From positions 572,501 to 636,500 of the forward strand of contig JADKJC010000002.1 of assembly GCA_016722465.1 (NCBI GenBank): a stretch of DNA of 64,000 bases. The letters are read 5' to 3'. The first letter of the stretch is position 1; the number at the start of each line of letters is the position of its first letter. Source of the stretch: Chitinophagaceae bacterium. GTDB lineage: Bacteria; Bacteroidota; Bacteroidia; Chitinophagales; Chitinophagaceae. This document shows positions 25,746 to 35,882 of this stretch, piece by piece. Made by a program: the position numbers and the translations under genes. Below the pieces are notes generated by a model, which was not told the origin of the DNA, ran no database searches, and saw only the letters and a program-made list of their open reading frames with translations.

Positions 25746-26804
25746 TTATCTTGGCTGCCTGTAAACAAAAGTATCTTTTGCGTTACGGTCGATTCCACCT
25801 GAAGACCACCTGAAATGTGCCACAATGGTTGGTTTGCCGGCTGAGTTGGCAGCACTTGCTATACCATTAGGATAATATTTACTGGCCGCCAGTTCTGTAG
25901 CGTTTTGTAAAAAAGCAACAGATGTACCTACCGCCGCAGTGCCCTGTGTAACAGTTACTGCATGGGAATTTTTATCAACATTGATTCTTGGAGCAACACC
26001 TGTGAAATAAGTATAGCCACTTCCAATTACATAGATGATCTGTGTATTGGTAACGCCATAAGTCGTTGTGTTGATCGTAGCATCAACAGTATTAGGACCG
26101 CTTGTGATCAAATTGTAAAATTCGTAGTAGCCGGCAGGAGATTCATTAACCCCTACATAGGTTGGCAGATCTGAACGGAAGAAACTGGCATATAACCTGT
26201 AAGCTCCATCCCATGGATTTTTAGTTCCGATTTCTATCACCAGGGTTTTCTGCAAAGCTGAGATATGACCATCTGCATCAACAGTACTGATAGTAAAACC
26301 TAAGCCATACCGATTGTTCAAATCAAGTGAAGTAACATCGGGAATGGTGATTTTAAAAGTCTTTGCCAGTTCACCCGGTGCTAAAGTAACGGTATACCCT
26401 GTACCGGAAATAGGGTTAGAGGGATCGGCAGTATAAGAACCGTCTGGTAATGATATCAGTTCCGGGTCATACGCAGTAACAGCACCCGGGTCATTTTGAA
26501 TGACAATGGTCATCGGCTTATTCAATTCTGTACTGTTGGGCACATCCCTTCTAAGGTCAGCAACTTCGAGTGTTTGTGGAGTTGGTGAAAGGTCAACATT
26601 GAATAACGAATATCCGGCATACTTACCATTGGCGGTATCAGGTATCCCGTTTGGATTGGCACCGGCGTCAGTAAAAACAAATTTTACCAGGGTTTGCCCT
26701 GCACCATTTAACGGTTCAGTCGTTACTGTTTTTTTACAGGCACTCAAGGCCAACGCCACTGCACCCACCATTAAAGTATTTTTTATAAGTTTCATATTTT
26801 TCAT
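25746..26804 (-). CDS. DUF1735-type surface lipoprotein of the SusCD operon
   Basis: 352 residues from the ATG at 26804. The frame is open to 26855, but the extension overlaps the SusD gene. MKNMKLIKNTLMVGAVALALSAC is a lipoprotein signal with lipobox LSAC followed by KK. The N-terminal half (TLVKFVFTDAG to GYTVTLAPGELAKTFKITIP) is a DUF1735-like beta-sandwich; the C-terminal half is beta-rich and ends FVYRQPR. Such proteins are usually encoded behind SusCD and are thought to bind glycan or another ligand at the cell surface. It is the third gene of the operon, 32 bases after SusD. Ligand unknown. Confidence 0.85.
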   Translation of the reverse strand: MKNMKLIKNTLMVGAVALALSACKKTVTTEPLNGAGQTLVKFVFTDAGANPNGIPDTANGKYAGYSLFNVDLSPTPQTLEVADLRRDVPNSTELNKPMTIVIQNDPGAVTAYDPELISLPDGSYTADPSNPISGTGYTVTLAPGELAKTFKITIPDVTSLDLNNRYGLGFTISTVDADGHISALQKTLVIEIGTKNPWDGAYRLYASFFRSDLPTYVGVNESPAGYYEFYNLITSGPNTVDATINTTTYGVTNTQIIYVIGSGYTYFTGVAPRINVDKNSHAVTVTQGTAAVGTSVAFLQNATELAASKYYPNGIASAANSAGKPTIVAHFRWSSGGIDRNAKDTFVYRQPR

Positions 26805-26836
26805 TTTGCTGAATTGTTTGCTGAAGATTTTATTGA

Positions 26837-28360
26837 TTAGTTTCTGTCCCACCAAACCCTACTGTCCTGGTCATCACCACCAGGTATGTTAGAGATTGCT
26901 TCACTCAATTTTTCACCGTTCAAATTGTATTCGCTTACGCCATAAACGTACCTTCTTACAATCTTTCCACTCAGGCTTTTTGCATTTACCGTTGGCCTGA
27001 TATCAGGAACGCCTAATGCAGGCGCAGCCAAAACGCCTTCAGATTTTCTCCAGTTACTCCATCCCTGCAATCCATCCGGATAATAAGCGATCCATTGCTG
27101 CAAAGCTATTCTTGCCAACTTGTTTGGAGTAGAAGCATTAGAGCCAATTACAGTGGAGCCACCGATTGAAGCAACACCAACTCCGCCGTCAAAATTAGCA
27201 GGGCTGGTTGTTAAATAGGTAGAAGGCAATGTTACATTCCATTGAGCAAAAGATGCGGTTACACCGTTGTCATATGCAACTTTAGAATCTCCTGCAATCC
27301 ATCCAAGTTCAATTGCTTCAGCTTTTGCCAACCATACCGAAGCTGCGCTAACAATCACCAATGGTGAGTTATCCTGCCTTGCAGATGGCGCTAAAATAAG
27401 TGCAAAAGCAGGTGTTGTGGGAGCCGCTGCCGTTAAGCCATAGGCAACGCCGTTGCTGTTGGATGCCATCACACTCAATCTGGTGTCATTTAATCCCCCT
27501 AATGCATCGGTAAATGTTTTTGCAACACCATTATCAGTACTGGCACCTGCAGTATTCCATGGATTACGATAGTTACCACCCGGGTAAACCAATGTAAAAT
27601 TATCAGCGTTGCTTGTAATATGCCCGTAAGGATCGCTCACTGCATCTGCAAACTGAGAAGCTGCGAAAGCCCCTGGATTAGGGTATTTCTTACTCATCCT
27701 TAAAGCGATCAGCATCCTTAAAGAATTGGCTGTTTTTCTCCATTTAGCAATATCACCTGAAAAAATAACATCCCCTTTTGCTGTTGGCTTGGTATCATCA
27801 AAGCCATATACGGCATCCTTTAAATCGGCCAAAATACCTTTATAGATATCTTCCTGCAGATCATATTTCGGATTTAAAACCGATACACCTTTCAATGCTT
27901 CTGAATAAGGAAGGTCACCCCACCTATCGGTAAGAGTCCAGTAGATATAAGCCTTGGCAATTTTAGCAATTGCTATCTGGTTTTCAGCCGCACCACCAGA
28001 GGTAACTGAATTAAGCCCTGAAGTAGCAGGATCGGTGTTCTTGTTAATGATCAACTGGCAATCCATCAAAGAGCCTGAATAGGTACCTGAGGAATTGATT
28101 TGTGGCAAGGTGTACAAACTACTTCCCGGGTAGGTAGGCTCAGCAAAATACTGGCAATACAAACCAGGTTGCAATTGTGCTGCCAGGCCACCAAGGCTTG
28201 CTGTTACATTACTAATCAATGCACTGGTAAGAACCTGGCTACTACCGTTGGGGTTAACATTGGTATCACCAAAGTCTTCCAGTTTTGAGCAACTTGTTAC
28301 CAGCGATCCCGACATGATAACAAAAGCAAATTTCAGAAATGATATATGTAGTTTTTTCAT
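26837..28360 (-). CDS. SusD/RagB-family nutrient-binding lipoprotein
   Basis: About 507 residues with a lipoprotein signal (KKLHISFLKFAFVIMSGSLVTSC, lipobox VTSC). The family pattern is seen in DTNVNPNGSSQVLTSALISN, AYIYWTLTDRWGDLPYSEALKG, WRKTANSLRMLIALRMSK and QWIAYYPDGLQGWSNWRKSEG. This is the SusD-like_2 type (PF12771 pattern), often paired with peptide or unknown ligand transporters rather than starch. It is the lid of the SusC channel. It lies 26 bases after SusC. No glycosidase or sulfatase is adjacent, so the substrate cannot be guessed. Confidence 0.93.
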   Translation of the reverse strand: MKKLHISFLKFAFVIMSGSLVTSCSKLEDFGDTNVNPNGSSQVLTSALISNVTASLGGLAAQLQPGLYCQYFAEPTYPGSSLYTLPQINSSGTYSGSLMDCQLIINKNTDPATSGLNSVTSGGAAENQIAIAKIAKAYIYWTLTDRWGDLPYSEALKGVSVLNPKYDLQEDIYKGILADLKDAVYGFDDTKPTAKGDVIFSGDIAKWRKTANSLRMLIALRMSKKYPNPGAFAASQFADAVSDPYGHITSNADNFTLVYPGGNYRNPWNTAGASTDNGVAKTFTDALGGLNDTRLSVMASNSNGVAYGLTAAAPTTPAFALILAPSARQDNSPLVIVSAASVWLAKAEAIELGWIAGDSKVAYDNGVTASFAQWNVTLPSTYLTTSPANFDGGVGVASIGGSTVIGSNASTPNKLARIALQQWIAYYPDGLQGWSNWRKSEGVLAAPALGVPDIRPTVNAKSLSGKIVRRYVYGVSEYNLNGEKLSEAISNIPGGDDQDSRVWWDRN

Positions 28361-28386
28361 TGTCAATTTTTATTTAAGTTGGTAAA

Positions 28387-31300
28387 TTAAAATCCAAGTT
28401 TCAGGTTGATACCAATACTTCTTGTACCTGGCAACTGTCCATCTTCGCCAGACTCTGTAGAGATTTCAGAAGGATCAAACCCTTTGGCTTTAGAATAGAT
28501 CAACCATGGATTTCTTACAACGATTGAGAATGTAGCTGAATTTAAGAACCTGCCTGCTTTGATATTTTTAACTGGCACCCTGTAACCAAAACTCAATTCC
28601 CTCATTTTTACAAAAGTCAGGTCTTTAATATATGGTTCAGCAATACCGGCACCATAGCTAAACTGCTGGAAATAAGCCCTTGCTTCTACGTACCTGTCAA
28701 CTGGTTTGTTTGTTTCAGCATCTACGCCCTGAACATGAACACCGCCACCATCAGCTACATTATCCCTTACAGGAATACCTTTATCATTCAGGCCTGCTGT
28801 GGTTGACCACAAACCGGTGCCTGTTCCATAATAGTCAGACAATGAAAAGAATTTACCTCCAAAGGAGTAATCTATATTCACATTTAGGGTAAAATTCTTG
28901 AAGATTGAAAAACCGTTTTGAACACCTCCGGTAAAATCCGGTAAAGTACTGCCAAAATTCACTTCTGGTTCATCTACATAAAAGCCATCTGCATCAATAA
29001 CAGGAACACCGTTGATGCGTTTAAATCCGATTCCCCTTAACTGGCCCCATTCCTGACCAACCTGGCTAACGAGGTATGCCGATGTACCAGCCTGTGCGCT
29101 TTGCAGCACCAATCTTTCAATACCTGGAGCAATAGAAATAACTTTATTCTCCAATAGGCGACCCCATGTTGCTGTTAAGTTCCAGTCAAAATTTCTTGTC
29201 CTGATAGGATTTACATTGAATTGGATATCTATACCGGATTTTTTGATCTCCCCGGCATTGGTAGCCAAACTTGAATAACCAGTTCCCCCGTAGATACTCA
29301 CGTTAAAAGGAAAATCCTTATTAATTCTTTCCCAATAAGTTGCCGACACTCCTATTTTATTCTTCAAAAATCTGAGTTCTACTCCCAACTCTTTTTCTGA
29401 GTTTGCAGCACCATGTATTCTTGGGTCAATCAACCTATCCAATTCACTTTGCAGCAGGTTGCCGTTCCATTGCTGGGCGTTGACACCATATAAGGACGAA
29501 TTCTGATAAGGAGCAAGTGTATTGAGTATCTCTCCTGTTGATGCCCTTAGTTTACCATAGCTAAGAAAAGGAAGTTCATTTTTCAATAATTCACTAAACA
29601 CGAATGACATACCAACAGATTTGGTATTGATACCATATCCCTGTTGTTCTGTAGAACTATAATCCCTTCTGAAAGCCCCTTCAACAAACAGGTAGTTTTT
29701 GTATCCTACATCCGCTCTTACAAAAACGGCACGTCTTCCAGATAAGGTAACCGCATTCCCCTGAGTTAGATTGTTTTTTGAATTAGAAAGTGTAAATACA
29801 TCTGGTATTACAAGGCCGCCCATTGTATTAGCAGCAAATTCCCTTCTTTCTGTTTTCAATATGTCGAGGCCAAGATTTGCATTGACCGCAAAATCCTTGA
29901 TCTTCTTAGAGTAAGAAGTTAAAAACTCAAAGTTTTGACGATTGGTATTCAAATAGCTTAACCCATAGGATTGCCATATGGCAGCCCGGTTGGATACAGT
30001 TTCAAAGTAGTTGAAACCGGCTCTGTTATCTACAGTGCTGTTTTCCAGATCCCTGTACTGTTTAACTTCCGAGTTGGAATTCAACTGTTGCTTTCTATAA
30101 GTAAATTTAAATTTCAGATCACTTGTAGGCTTATAAGATATAGACACATCGCCATACAACCTGTCTTTACGGTTAGCATTCACTACGTTTTCCTGCCATG
30201 AAAAGGGGCTAAACCAATAAACTGCTCCATAAAATGCTCTTGGGTTAGCTGGATCCCATCTTTCTGGATTACCGTGATTCCAGGTAGCTAGGGTTCCCTC
30301 CGGAGTCTTGAAGCCTGACATACTTTTCAGCATATTGATATCAATATCCCTGTGAAACCACTGGTTAAAAGAACCAGTAGTGTTATTGGAGTAGCCATCA
30401 TCATTTTCTGAATTGGTATTCTGATTGAGGTAAGTGATATTGGCTGCAACAGTAACTTTTGGATCAATATCAAATGATGCATTGATATTGTAAGTATTCT
30501 TTCTTAAGTAAGAAGTTGGGATCAACCCTTTAATATCCTGGTTGGTATAAGAAGCCCTGAAGTTATAGTTGTCTCCACCTTTTGAGAAGTTTACGTTGTT
30601 GATCAGTGTAACGCCTGTATTAAAATAATCCCTTGCGTTATTTGGCTGAGGGGTCAATTTGGCTGTTTTGAAAGAGTTTTCAGTTCCGCCATACCATGCA
30701 TACCATGGAATATATTCCTGGCCAACCATTCTTGGGCCCCAGCTCTCATCTTCTTCATAATCTAAATAATATTTCCCGTCCAGTGCAGCCCATCCTGTGG
30801 GATGAAAGCCAGGAACGTAAGTGAATTTCTTCATATTACCAGTACCGGTACCCCCATTATAGGTGCCACTACCACCAGCATATTCATTTTGATAGTTAGG
30901 CAATACATATACTTTATCAAATTGTACCCCTGAGTTAAGTTCAATACCGAGGTTCTTTTGTCCCTTTTTAGCCCTTTTTGTATTGATTACAATAGCACCA
31001 TTAGCACCTTCAGCACCAAATAATGCGGCAGCAGATGGACCTTGCAAAACGGTTACATCTTCAATATCATCAACATTGATATCATTAGCACTAGTTACAA
31101 TTGTTCCATCCACAACATATAAAGCACCGCCCCCAATTCCAAGGCCGTTTTCACCCCTCAACCTTACGGTTGTTTCTTTACCCAAAGCTGCAGATGACTG
31201 GCTACGAACCTGTGCGCCGGCAACTTTCCCGGCCAATGCATTATTCAGGCTGGTCTGCCTCACGGTATTCAGTTGTTCTGCATTTACATTCTGCACATTC

Positions 31301-31656
31301 GAAGCAGAACTTCTTGCATTTCTTTTGATCCCAAACGCACTTGTAACAACCACTTCAGTAAGATTGCCTGTTTTATCCAGGGCGCTATTGATAAATGAAA
31401 GTGAACCTACTGCAACTTCCACTGCCTTAAAACCAGCTGCAGAAATTTCCAATACATCCCCATCTTTAACTTTGATAGTATAAGCGCCGTTGCCATCAGC
31501 AGCAGTAACAATCCTGGTACCTTTTACTTTTACAGAAGCAAAAGGCACAATGGTCCCGTCTTTATCTGTAACCTTTCCGGACACCACCCGGTTCTGTGCA
31601 GATGCCAGTAATCCACATAGCATTAGCATGGTGAAGAGTGCTAAAATTCTTCTCAT
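28387..31656 (-). CDS. SusC/RagA-family TonB-dependent transporter
   Basis: 1089 residues. Signal peptide (MRRILALFTMLMLCGLLASAQ), carboxypeptidase D-like domain at about 22-100 (VSGKVTDKDGTIVPFASVKVKGT), a TonB-box-like stretch (TEVVVTSAFGIKRN), a plug domain (about 110-230, ending in LQGPSAAALFGAEGANGAIVINTK) and a 22-strand beta-barrel to the C-terminal LKLGF. It imports a large nutrient through the outer membrane with energy from TonB-ExbBD. It is the first gene of the operon, with a TAnnTTTG promoter about 105 bases upstream. Confidence 0.96.
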   Translation of the reverse strand: MRRILALFTMLMLCGLLASAQNRVVSGKVTDKDGTIVPFASVKVKGTRIVTAADGNGAYTIKVKDGDVLEISAAGFKAVEVAVGSLSFINSALDKTGNLTEVVVTSAFGIKRNARSSASNVQNVNAEQLNTVRQTSLNNALAGKVAGAQVRSQSSAALGKETTVRLRGENGLGIGGGALYVVDGTIVTSANDINVDDIEDVTVLQGPSAAALFGAEGANGAIVINTKRAKKGQKNLGIELNSGVQFDKVYVLPNYQNEYAGGSGTYNGGTGTGNMKKFTYVPGFHPTGWAALDGKYYLDYEEDESWGPRMVGQEYIPWYAWYGGTENSFKTAKLTPQPNNARDYFNTGVTLINNVNFSKGGDNYNFRASYTNQDIKGLIPTSYLRKNTYNINASFDIDPKVTVAANITYLNQNTNSENDDGYSNNTTGSFNQWFHRDIDINMLKSMSGFKTPEGTLATWNHGNPERWDPANPRAFYGAVYWFSPFSWQENVVNANRKDRLYGDVSISYKPTSDLKFKFTYRKQQLNSNSEVKQYRDLENSTVDNRAGFNYFETVSNRAAIWQSYGLSYLNTNRQNFEFLTSYSKKIKDFAVNANLGLDILKTERREFAANTMGGLVIPDVFTLSNSKNNLTQGNAVTLSGRRAVFVRADVGYKNYLFVEGAFRRDYSSTEQQGYGINTKSVGMSFVFSELLKNELPFLSYGKLRASTGEILNTLAPYQNSSLYGVNAQQWNGNLLQSELDRLIDPRIHGAANSEKELGVELRFLKNKIGVSATYWERINKDFPFNVSIYGGTGYSSLATNAGEIKKSGIDIQFNVNPIRTRNFDWNLTATWGRLLENKVISIAPGIERLVLQSAQAGTSAYLVSQVGQEWGQLRGIGFKRINGVPVIDADGFYVDEPEVNFGSTLPDFTGGVQNGFSIFKNFTLNVNIDYSFGGKFFSLSDYYGTGTGLWSTTAGLNDKGIPVRDNVADGGGVHVQGVDAETNKPVDRYVEARAYFQQFSYGAGIAEPYIKDLTFVKMRELSFGYRVPVKNIKAGRFLNSATFSIVVRNPWLIYSKAKGFDPSEISTESGEDGQLPGTRSIGINLKLGF

Positions 31657-31761
31657 GAGTTAATTAATTGGTTTTTTGTATCTGTAAAAATAGGGATTAA
31701 TTCGAAATGTAAAAATTTCGTTAACCTTTCACTTTAACAATTTGTTATAAAATGACAGCCG

Positions 31762-31769
31762 CAAATATA
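31762..31769 (-). promoter_or_regulatory. Probable -7 promoter element of the SusCD operon
   Basis: On the minus strand this reads TATATTTG, a perfect -7 match, and would give a 5' leader of about 100 bases before the SusC start at 31656. Confidence 0.5.
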
Positions 31770-31799
31770 TAATTGCTGCTTGAATGTAAAATCAGGCGG

Positions 31800-33881
31800 C
31801 TAAAAATAATACTGTAGTTGAAGCTTTACCTCCGTCTTTTTATTGCCCTGAATCTCATCCAGGCCAGTACCAACGGTGGTTTTATCCTTATAAATGGTTT
31901 GTGCCCAGCGGAACCATAAACTGAGTCGTTTGCTGAAATCGTAGTTGAGGTTGAGGTAATACCGATAACCTTTATCGTAAAAAACCGGGATGGAAAAGCT
32001 ATAAAGTACATCATTTTCATAGGTATACATACGGCTGTCGTAGCCCTGGGTTTCAAAGTAAAGCAGGCGGACATTCCCTGAATATTTTTTCATCATTGGC
32101 TTGTATACAAAGTCAACAAAAGAAAGGAAACCATTTTGTGCACCGCCCCCCTTCCGGTCGAACCAAACCAGCTCTACCCTGTTGCGGAAAGTGATGGTTG
32201 AATTGATCCGGTAATTCAGCTGCGACCGGAAACTTTGCCTTGGCTTGGGCACCACCGGCGAGGTAAAAGCCCCATCCGGGTTATAATTTTTAGACTTTGA
32301 CTCGGTACGGTAACGGGCATATATTTCCAGTTGCTTATTGGGCTTGTAGGTTAGCTGTGCCAGGTAATCTACTCCTGCAGTGGGGGCATCCACCAGGTAT
32401 TTCAGCCAGGGGAATTTGTAAAAATCAGCATACGCATCTATCCGCCATTGGCTGGTGGGGCGGATACTGATGCCTGCATATATCCCTTTTTCATTACTGG
32501 GAAAAGTGCTTTCGGTAAAGGCATTGGTATACAGTGATTGGTACCGGGGAGATATATTCCGGTACAAGAGACTCATATCCACATTGGCATCCACACTTAT
32601 CTGCATGCCATTTACAAAAGCCTTGTTCATCTTGTTGTCAAAAGCTGCTTCACCAAAAAAATGAAAATTGCGGAATGTGTAACTGTAATCTATACTTTGA
32701 TTACCTATGTTTTGGCCTGAAAGGGCAAAAACATTGTATGCATCATCGGCTTTTTGTATGGCCAGTTTAAACCGGTACTGGATAACATTGGCCCCGATGT
32801 GTAAATTGTTCTTATTATAAGCAATATTGCCCCCATATGCCAACTGGTCCTGCACTCCTTTATCCAGCACCTCATTCTTTGTGCGGTGAAGGCCAGAAGT
32901 TTGAAGGGAGGAAATAATGAATTCATCACTGTTGAGGGTGTCAAGCGATATACTTAAATTGGCATCCAGCTTCCTGAAAGAAACAAAACCGGTTGCCTCA
33001 AGATGGTTCTTTGCAATGGTTATTCCCAACCCACGGTGAAAATTAATTTCCCCGGCAGAATTATAAGGCCGCAATACCGGCAACTGCCGCTTTATATTAA
33101 TAACATCAGCGCTTTTCTTAAACGCCAGGCTTTGCCACTGGGTAAGCCCCTGCCCCATATTCACTGTAAAATCACCAATGGCCAGCGATTTAATGATCCC
33201 GATATTCCTGGCAAATAAATGAGCCGAATAAAAATCGAAGCCTTGCTTTTGGGAGCCTTTAAAAAAATCTTCCCCTGCATCCTTTTCTGCCACCACACCA
33301 TATTGCAGCAGGTTTTTATACTGGTATTTATATCTTAAAAAATAACGTTGCGGCGAGCCGGGGTAATAATTTGTGCTGGCATTGGGGTCCAGCAAATAAC
33401 CTTTAGACCGCTCCAGCACTCTTGTAACCCTTGCCACAAAAGTATGTGTGCCACCACTGAGCCTCTCACCCAAAGAATTGATCAGGTCAGCATCCATGCT
33501 TACCGTTACAAAGGCACGAAGTCTTTCAATGGTAGCAATATCCAGGCCCGGCACGGCCTGTAATTCATACAGGTTGATAAATTTCCCAAACAAATTGCGG
33601 TAAGAAATAATATTCTGGATCTGCTGCGGTTTAAGGATCACCAATTCTTTTAAGGTTGTTTCATCTGCCGTATTAAGGTTAATGGGTGATTTTAAAAACT
33701 GCTGCATGGATTGCAGGAAGGAATCATCTTCTGTTTCATTGTCTTCACTATTCTCCGTTACTGCTTCCATCTGTTGTTCAGTTGTAGTGGGCGGCACCAC
33801 AGGCGCCTGGGCAAAACATAAAGAAGGTAACAGTGTAACACTGAGTAAAGTAAACAGAAGTATATTTTTGTAATGATTCAT
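31800..33881 (-). CDS. Helix-hairpin-helix plus outer-membrane beta-barrel protein
   Basis: About 693 residues from the ATG at 33881 (MNHYKNILLFTLLSVTLLPSLCFAQ signal peptide). After an acidic linker comes a ComEA-like helix-hairpin-helix module (about 65-125: PINLNTADETTLKELVILKPQQIQNIISYRNLFGKFINLYELQAVPGLD). From about 150 to the end it is beta-rich and ends in an aromatic strand (KLQLQYYF), typical of an outer-membrane barrel. HhH domains normally bind DNA, so an exported HhH joined to a barrel is striking, though this architecture is known in Bacteroidota. It is 22 bases downstream of a PorV-like gene, likely one operon. Confidence 0.82.
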   Translation of the reverse strand: MNHYKNILLFTLLSVTLLPSLCFAQAPVVPPTTTEQQMEAVTENSEDNETEDDSFLQSMQQFLKSPINLNTADETTLKELVILKPQQIQNIISYRNLFGKFINLYELQAVPGLDIATIERLRAFVTVSMDADLINSLGERLSGGTHTFVARVTRVLERSKGYLLDPNASTNYYPGSPQRYFLRYKYQYKNLLQYGVVAEKDAGEDFFKGSQKQGFDFYSAHLFARNIGIIKSLAIGDFTVNMGQGLTQWQSLAFKKSADVINIKRQLPVLRPYNSAGEINFHRGLGITIAKNHLEATGFVSFRKLDANLSISLDTLNSDEFIISSLQTSGLHRTKNEVLDKGVQDQLAYGGNIAYNKNNLHIGANVIQYRFKLAIQKADDAYNVFALSGQNIGNQSIDYSYTFRNFHFFGEAAFDNKMNKAFVNGMQISVDANVDMSLLYRNISPRYQSLYTNAFTESTFPSNEKGIYAGISIRPTSQWRIDAYADFYKFPWLKYLVDAPTAGVDYLAQLTYKPNKQLEIYARYRTESKSKNYNPDGAFTSPVVPKPRQSFRSQLNYRINSTITFRNRVELVWFDRKGGGAQNGFLSFVDFVYKPMMKKYSGNVRLLYFETQGYDSRMYTYENDVLYSFSIPVFYDKGYRYYLNLNYDFSKRLSLWFRWAQTIYKDKTTVGTGLDEIQGNKKTEVKLQLQYYF

Positions 33882-33903
33882 GGATGCTTTTAACAAAATG
33901 GGA

Positions 33904-34759
33904 TTATTGGTTCAAAGCAGGAGACGGGGCTGCGGCTTCGCTTTTACCAAAGTTCATGATGAGCAACAATCCGGGAGAAATTCCCAATTGAGGATGATAA
34001 CTGCCACTGATATCCAGCCTGAAATTATTCCACGCCAGCCCTACACCAGCATACGAAACCGAACTGGCAGTTGCAATGCCTGCCCTGGCAAAGAACTGCC
34101 TGGCAAACCGGTACTGCAAACCGGCATTCAGGTTAACCGGGTAATCTTCTTCCTTCACCAGCTCTGTACTCACAAAAAATTTATCTGATGCATCATAACC
34201 CAAACCAAACTTATATGCAGAACTGAGTTTTTCATCCGTTTTGGAAAACTTGCCCCCGATAGGATTGTACACATGCACCCCCGCATTCAGTTTATCGGTC
34301 AAATGTATCAATGCGCCGATTTCAAAATTCACTGTATTGGCGCTGTTATAAGAAGGCACCCGGTAACCATAATAATTAAACTGTATGCCAATATCAACCT
34401 TTTTGCCAAGGCTGCGGCCATAAGCCAGGCCAAACTGGTTCTCATTAAAATTTTTAAACCCGAGGTATTTCACACTCACCCCAAAGTTGCCCAAACTGGA
34501 AGGAATGGCAAGGGCAGCAGAATACATGCTGGTCTCTGTAAGCAGAAAGCGTCTTTCGCCATACACGCCCACCCCCGCATTTTTAACACGTGCCAGTGCA
34601 GCCTGGTTATTGGTAAATGAAAAAACATCATTGTGCTGGGTACTGTAAGCACCAAGCCCGATGTAAACAGCAGATAGGGGCTGGCGAAGCGCCTGGGCGC
34701 TGGTGTTTATGCCTGTAAAAAGCAGCCAGACAATCGAATAAAAAAGTAGTATATCTCAA
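33904..34759 (-). CDS. PorV/PorQ-like outer-membrane protein, probable indel at the signal peptide
   Basis: The frame is open from 34755 to 33904 and encodes QALRQPLSAVYIGLGAYSTQ, FTNNQAALARVKNAGVGVYGERRF, VSVKYLGFKNFNENQFGLAYGR, IGALIHLTDKLNAGVHVYNPIGG and a C-terminal LDISGSYHPQLGISPGLLLIMNFG. This matches the FadL/PorV-like Bacteroidota barrels. No ATG starts this frame. A TTG at 34759 in another frame joins it to give MRYTTFYSIVWLLFTGINTSAQ, a good signal peptide, if one base is removed from the six-A run at 34740-34745. The internal GTG at 34572 would cut off the signal and first strands, so it is unlikely. Confidence 0.72.
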
Positions 34760-34799
34760 AACAGCAGTATTTAACTTCAGCAATATAAATATTTTATTT

Positions 34800-34874
34800 G
34801 CCACAAATACACGAATGTGAACTAATTTATGTTGACAATCATTTTTCATTCGGGTGCATTGGTCTATTCGTGGC
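34800..34874. repeat. Imperfect inverted repeat upstream of folD
   Basis: GCCACAAATACACGAAT at the left and CTATTCGTGGC at the right are approximate inverted repeats bounding a 75-bp unit, in the promoter region between the PorV-like gene and folD. Words like ATTCGTGGC recur widely in Bacteroidota intergenic DNA, so this is probably one copy of a dispersed short palindrome family. It could also affect folD expression. Confidence 0.4.
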
Positions 34875-34896
34875 ATTAATCTTTTAATTTTGCCGC

Positions 34897-35796
34897 ATGC
34901 AAATTTTAGACGGCAAGATCGTATCTCAGGCAGTAAAGGACTCCATTAAAGAAAAGACAGTACAACTAAAAGCCCAGGGGAAAAAAACGCCCCATTTGGC
35001 AGCAGTACTAATTGGTAATAACGGCGCCAGCGAAACTTATGTGGCAAGCAAAGTAAAAAGTTGCGAAGAAGTTGGTTTTAAAAGCACACTGGTAAGGCTG
35101 GATGCAGAGGTGGGTGAAGCCGTACTGGTAAATACCATTGAGCAGCTGAACAACGATGTGGATGTAGATGGCATACTGGTGCAGTTGCCGTTGCCCAAAC
35201 AGATCAATGAAGAAAAAGTGATCAGCCTCATTCATCCCGATAAAGATGTGGATGGCTTTCATCCCATGAGTGTGGGCAAGATGGTGCAGGGTTTACCAAC
35301 ATTTATCCCTGCAACACCTTATGGTATTTTACTGATGCTGGAACATTACAAAATTGAAACAAAAGGAAAACATGCCGTAGTGATTGGCCGAAGCAATATT
35401 GTAGGCAGGCCCATCAGTATTTTATTGAACAGGAATGCCTACCCTGGCAACTGCACAGTTACTGTTTGCCATAGCCATACACCCAACCTGAAAGAAATTT
35501 GTTTGCAGGCAGACATCATTGTGGCGGCATTGGGCAAACCTCAATTTTTAACAGCCGACATGGTGAAAGAAAATGCCGTAGTGATTGATGTGGGCATTAC
35601 CAGGGTAGCCGACACTACAAAGAAAAGCGGTTTTGCTATTAAAGGCGATGTTGACTTTGCCAACGTTGCTCCAAAATGCAGTTACATTACACCTGTACCC
35701 GGCGGGGTGGGGCTAATGACGATTGCAGCGTTGCTGATGAACACCTATAATGCATGTTTGCAGAAAGAAGTTGAAGGTTTAAAGTTGAAGGTTTAA
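34897..35796 (+). CDS. folD: Methylenetetrahydrofolate dehydrogenase / methenyltetrahydrofolate cyclohydrolase
   Basis: 299-residue bifunctional enzyme interconverting 5,10-methylene-, 5,10-methenyl- and 10-formyl-tetrahydrofolate. Visible motifs: [17 protein letters not shown] (with the catalytic Lys), [46 protein letters not shown], the dinucleotide-binding [17 protein letters not shown] and [16 protein letters not shown]. Normal length. Confidence 0.97.
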   Translation: MQILDGKIVSQAVKDSIKEKTVQLKAQGKKTPHLAAVLIGNNGASETYVASKVKSCEEVGFKSTLVRLDAEVGEAVLVNTIEQLNNDVDVDGILVQLPLPKQINEEKVISLIHPDKDVDGFHPMSVGKMVQGLPTFIPATPYGILLMLEHYKIETKGKHAVVIGRSNIVGRPISILLNRNAYPGNCTVTVCHSHTPNLKEICLQADIIVAALGKPQFLTADMVKENAVVIDVGITRVADTTKKSGFAIKGDVDFANVAPKCSYITPVPGGVGLMTIAALLMNTYNACLQKEVEGLKLKV

Positions 35797-35882
35797 AGTT
35801 ATCCCGGCATTTTATCATTCATCATCATTACTCCTGTGGCGGAGCTCATTTGTACCACCTATCATTATTACAAACAAATACA

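Noticed and set aside
34628..34876. Minus-strand ORF over the PorV-like gene start
   Set aside because: Its downstream half is an alternative frame of the PorV-like signal-peptide region and it shows no family match.
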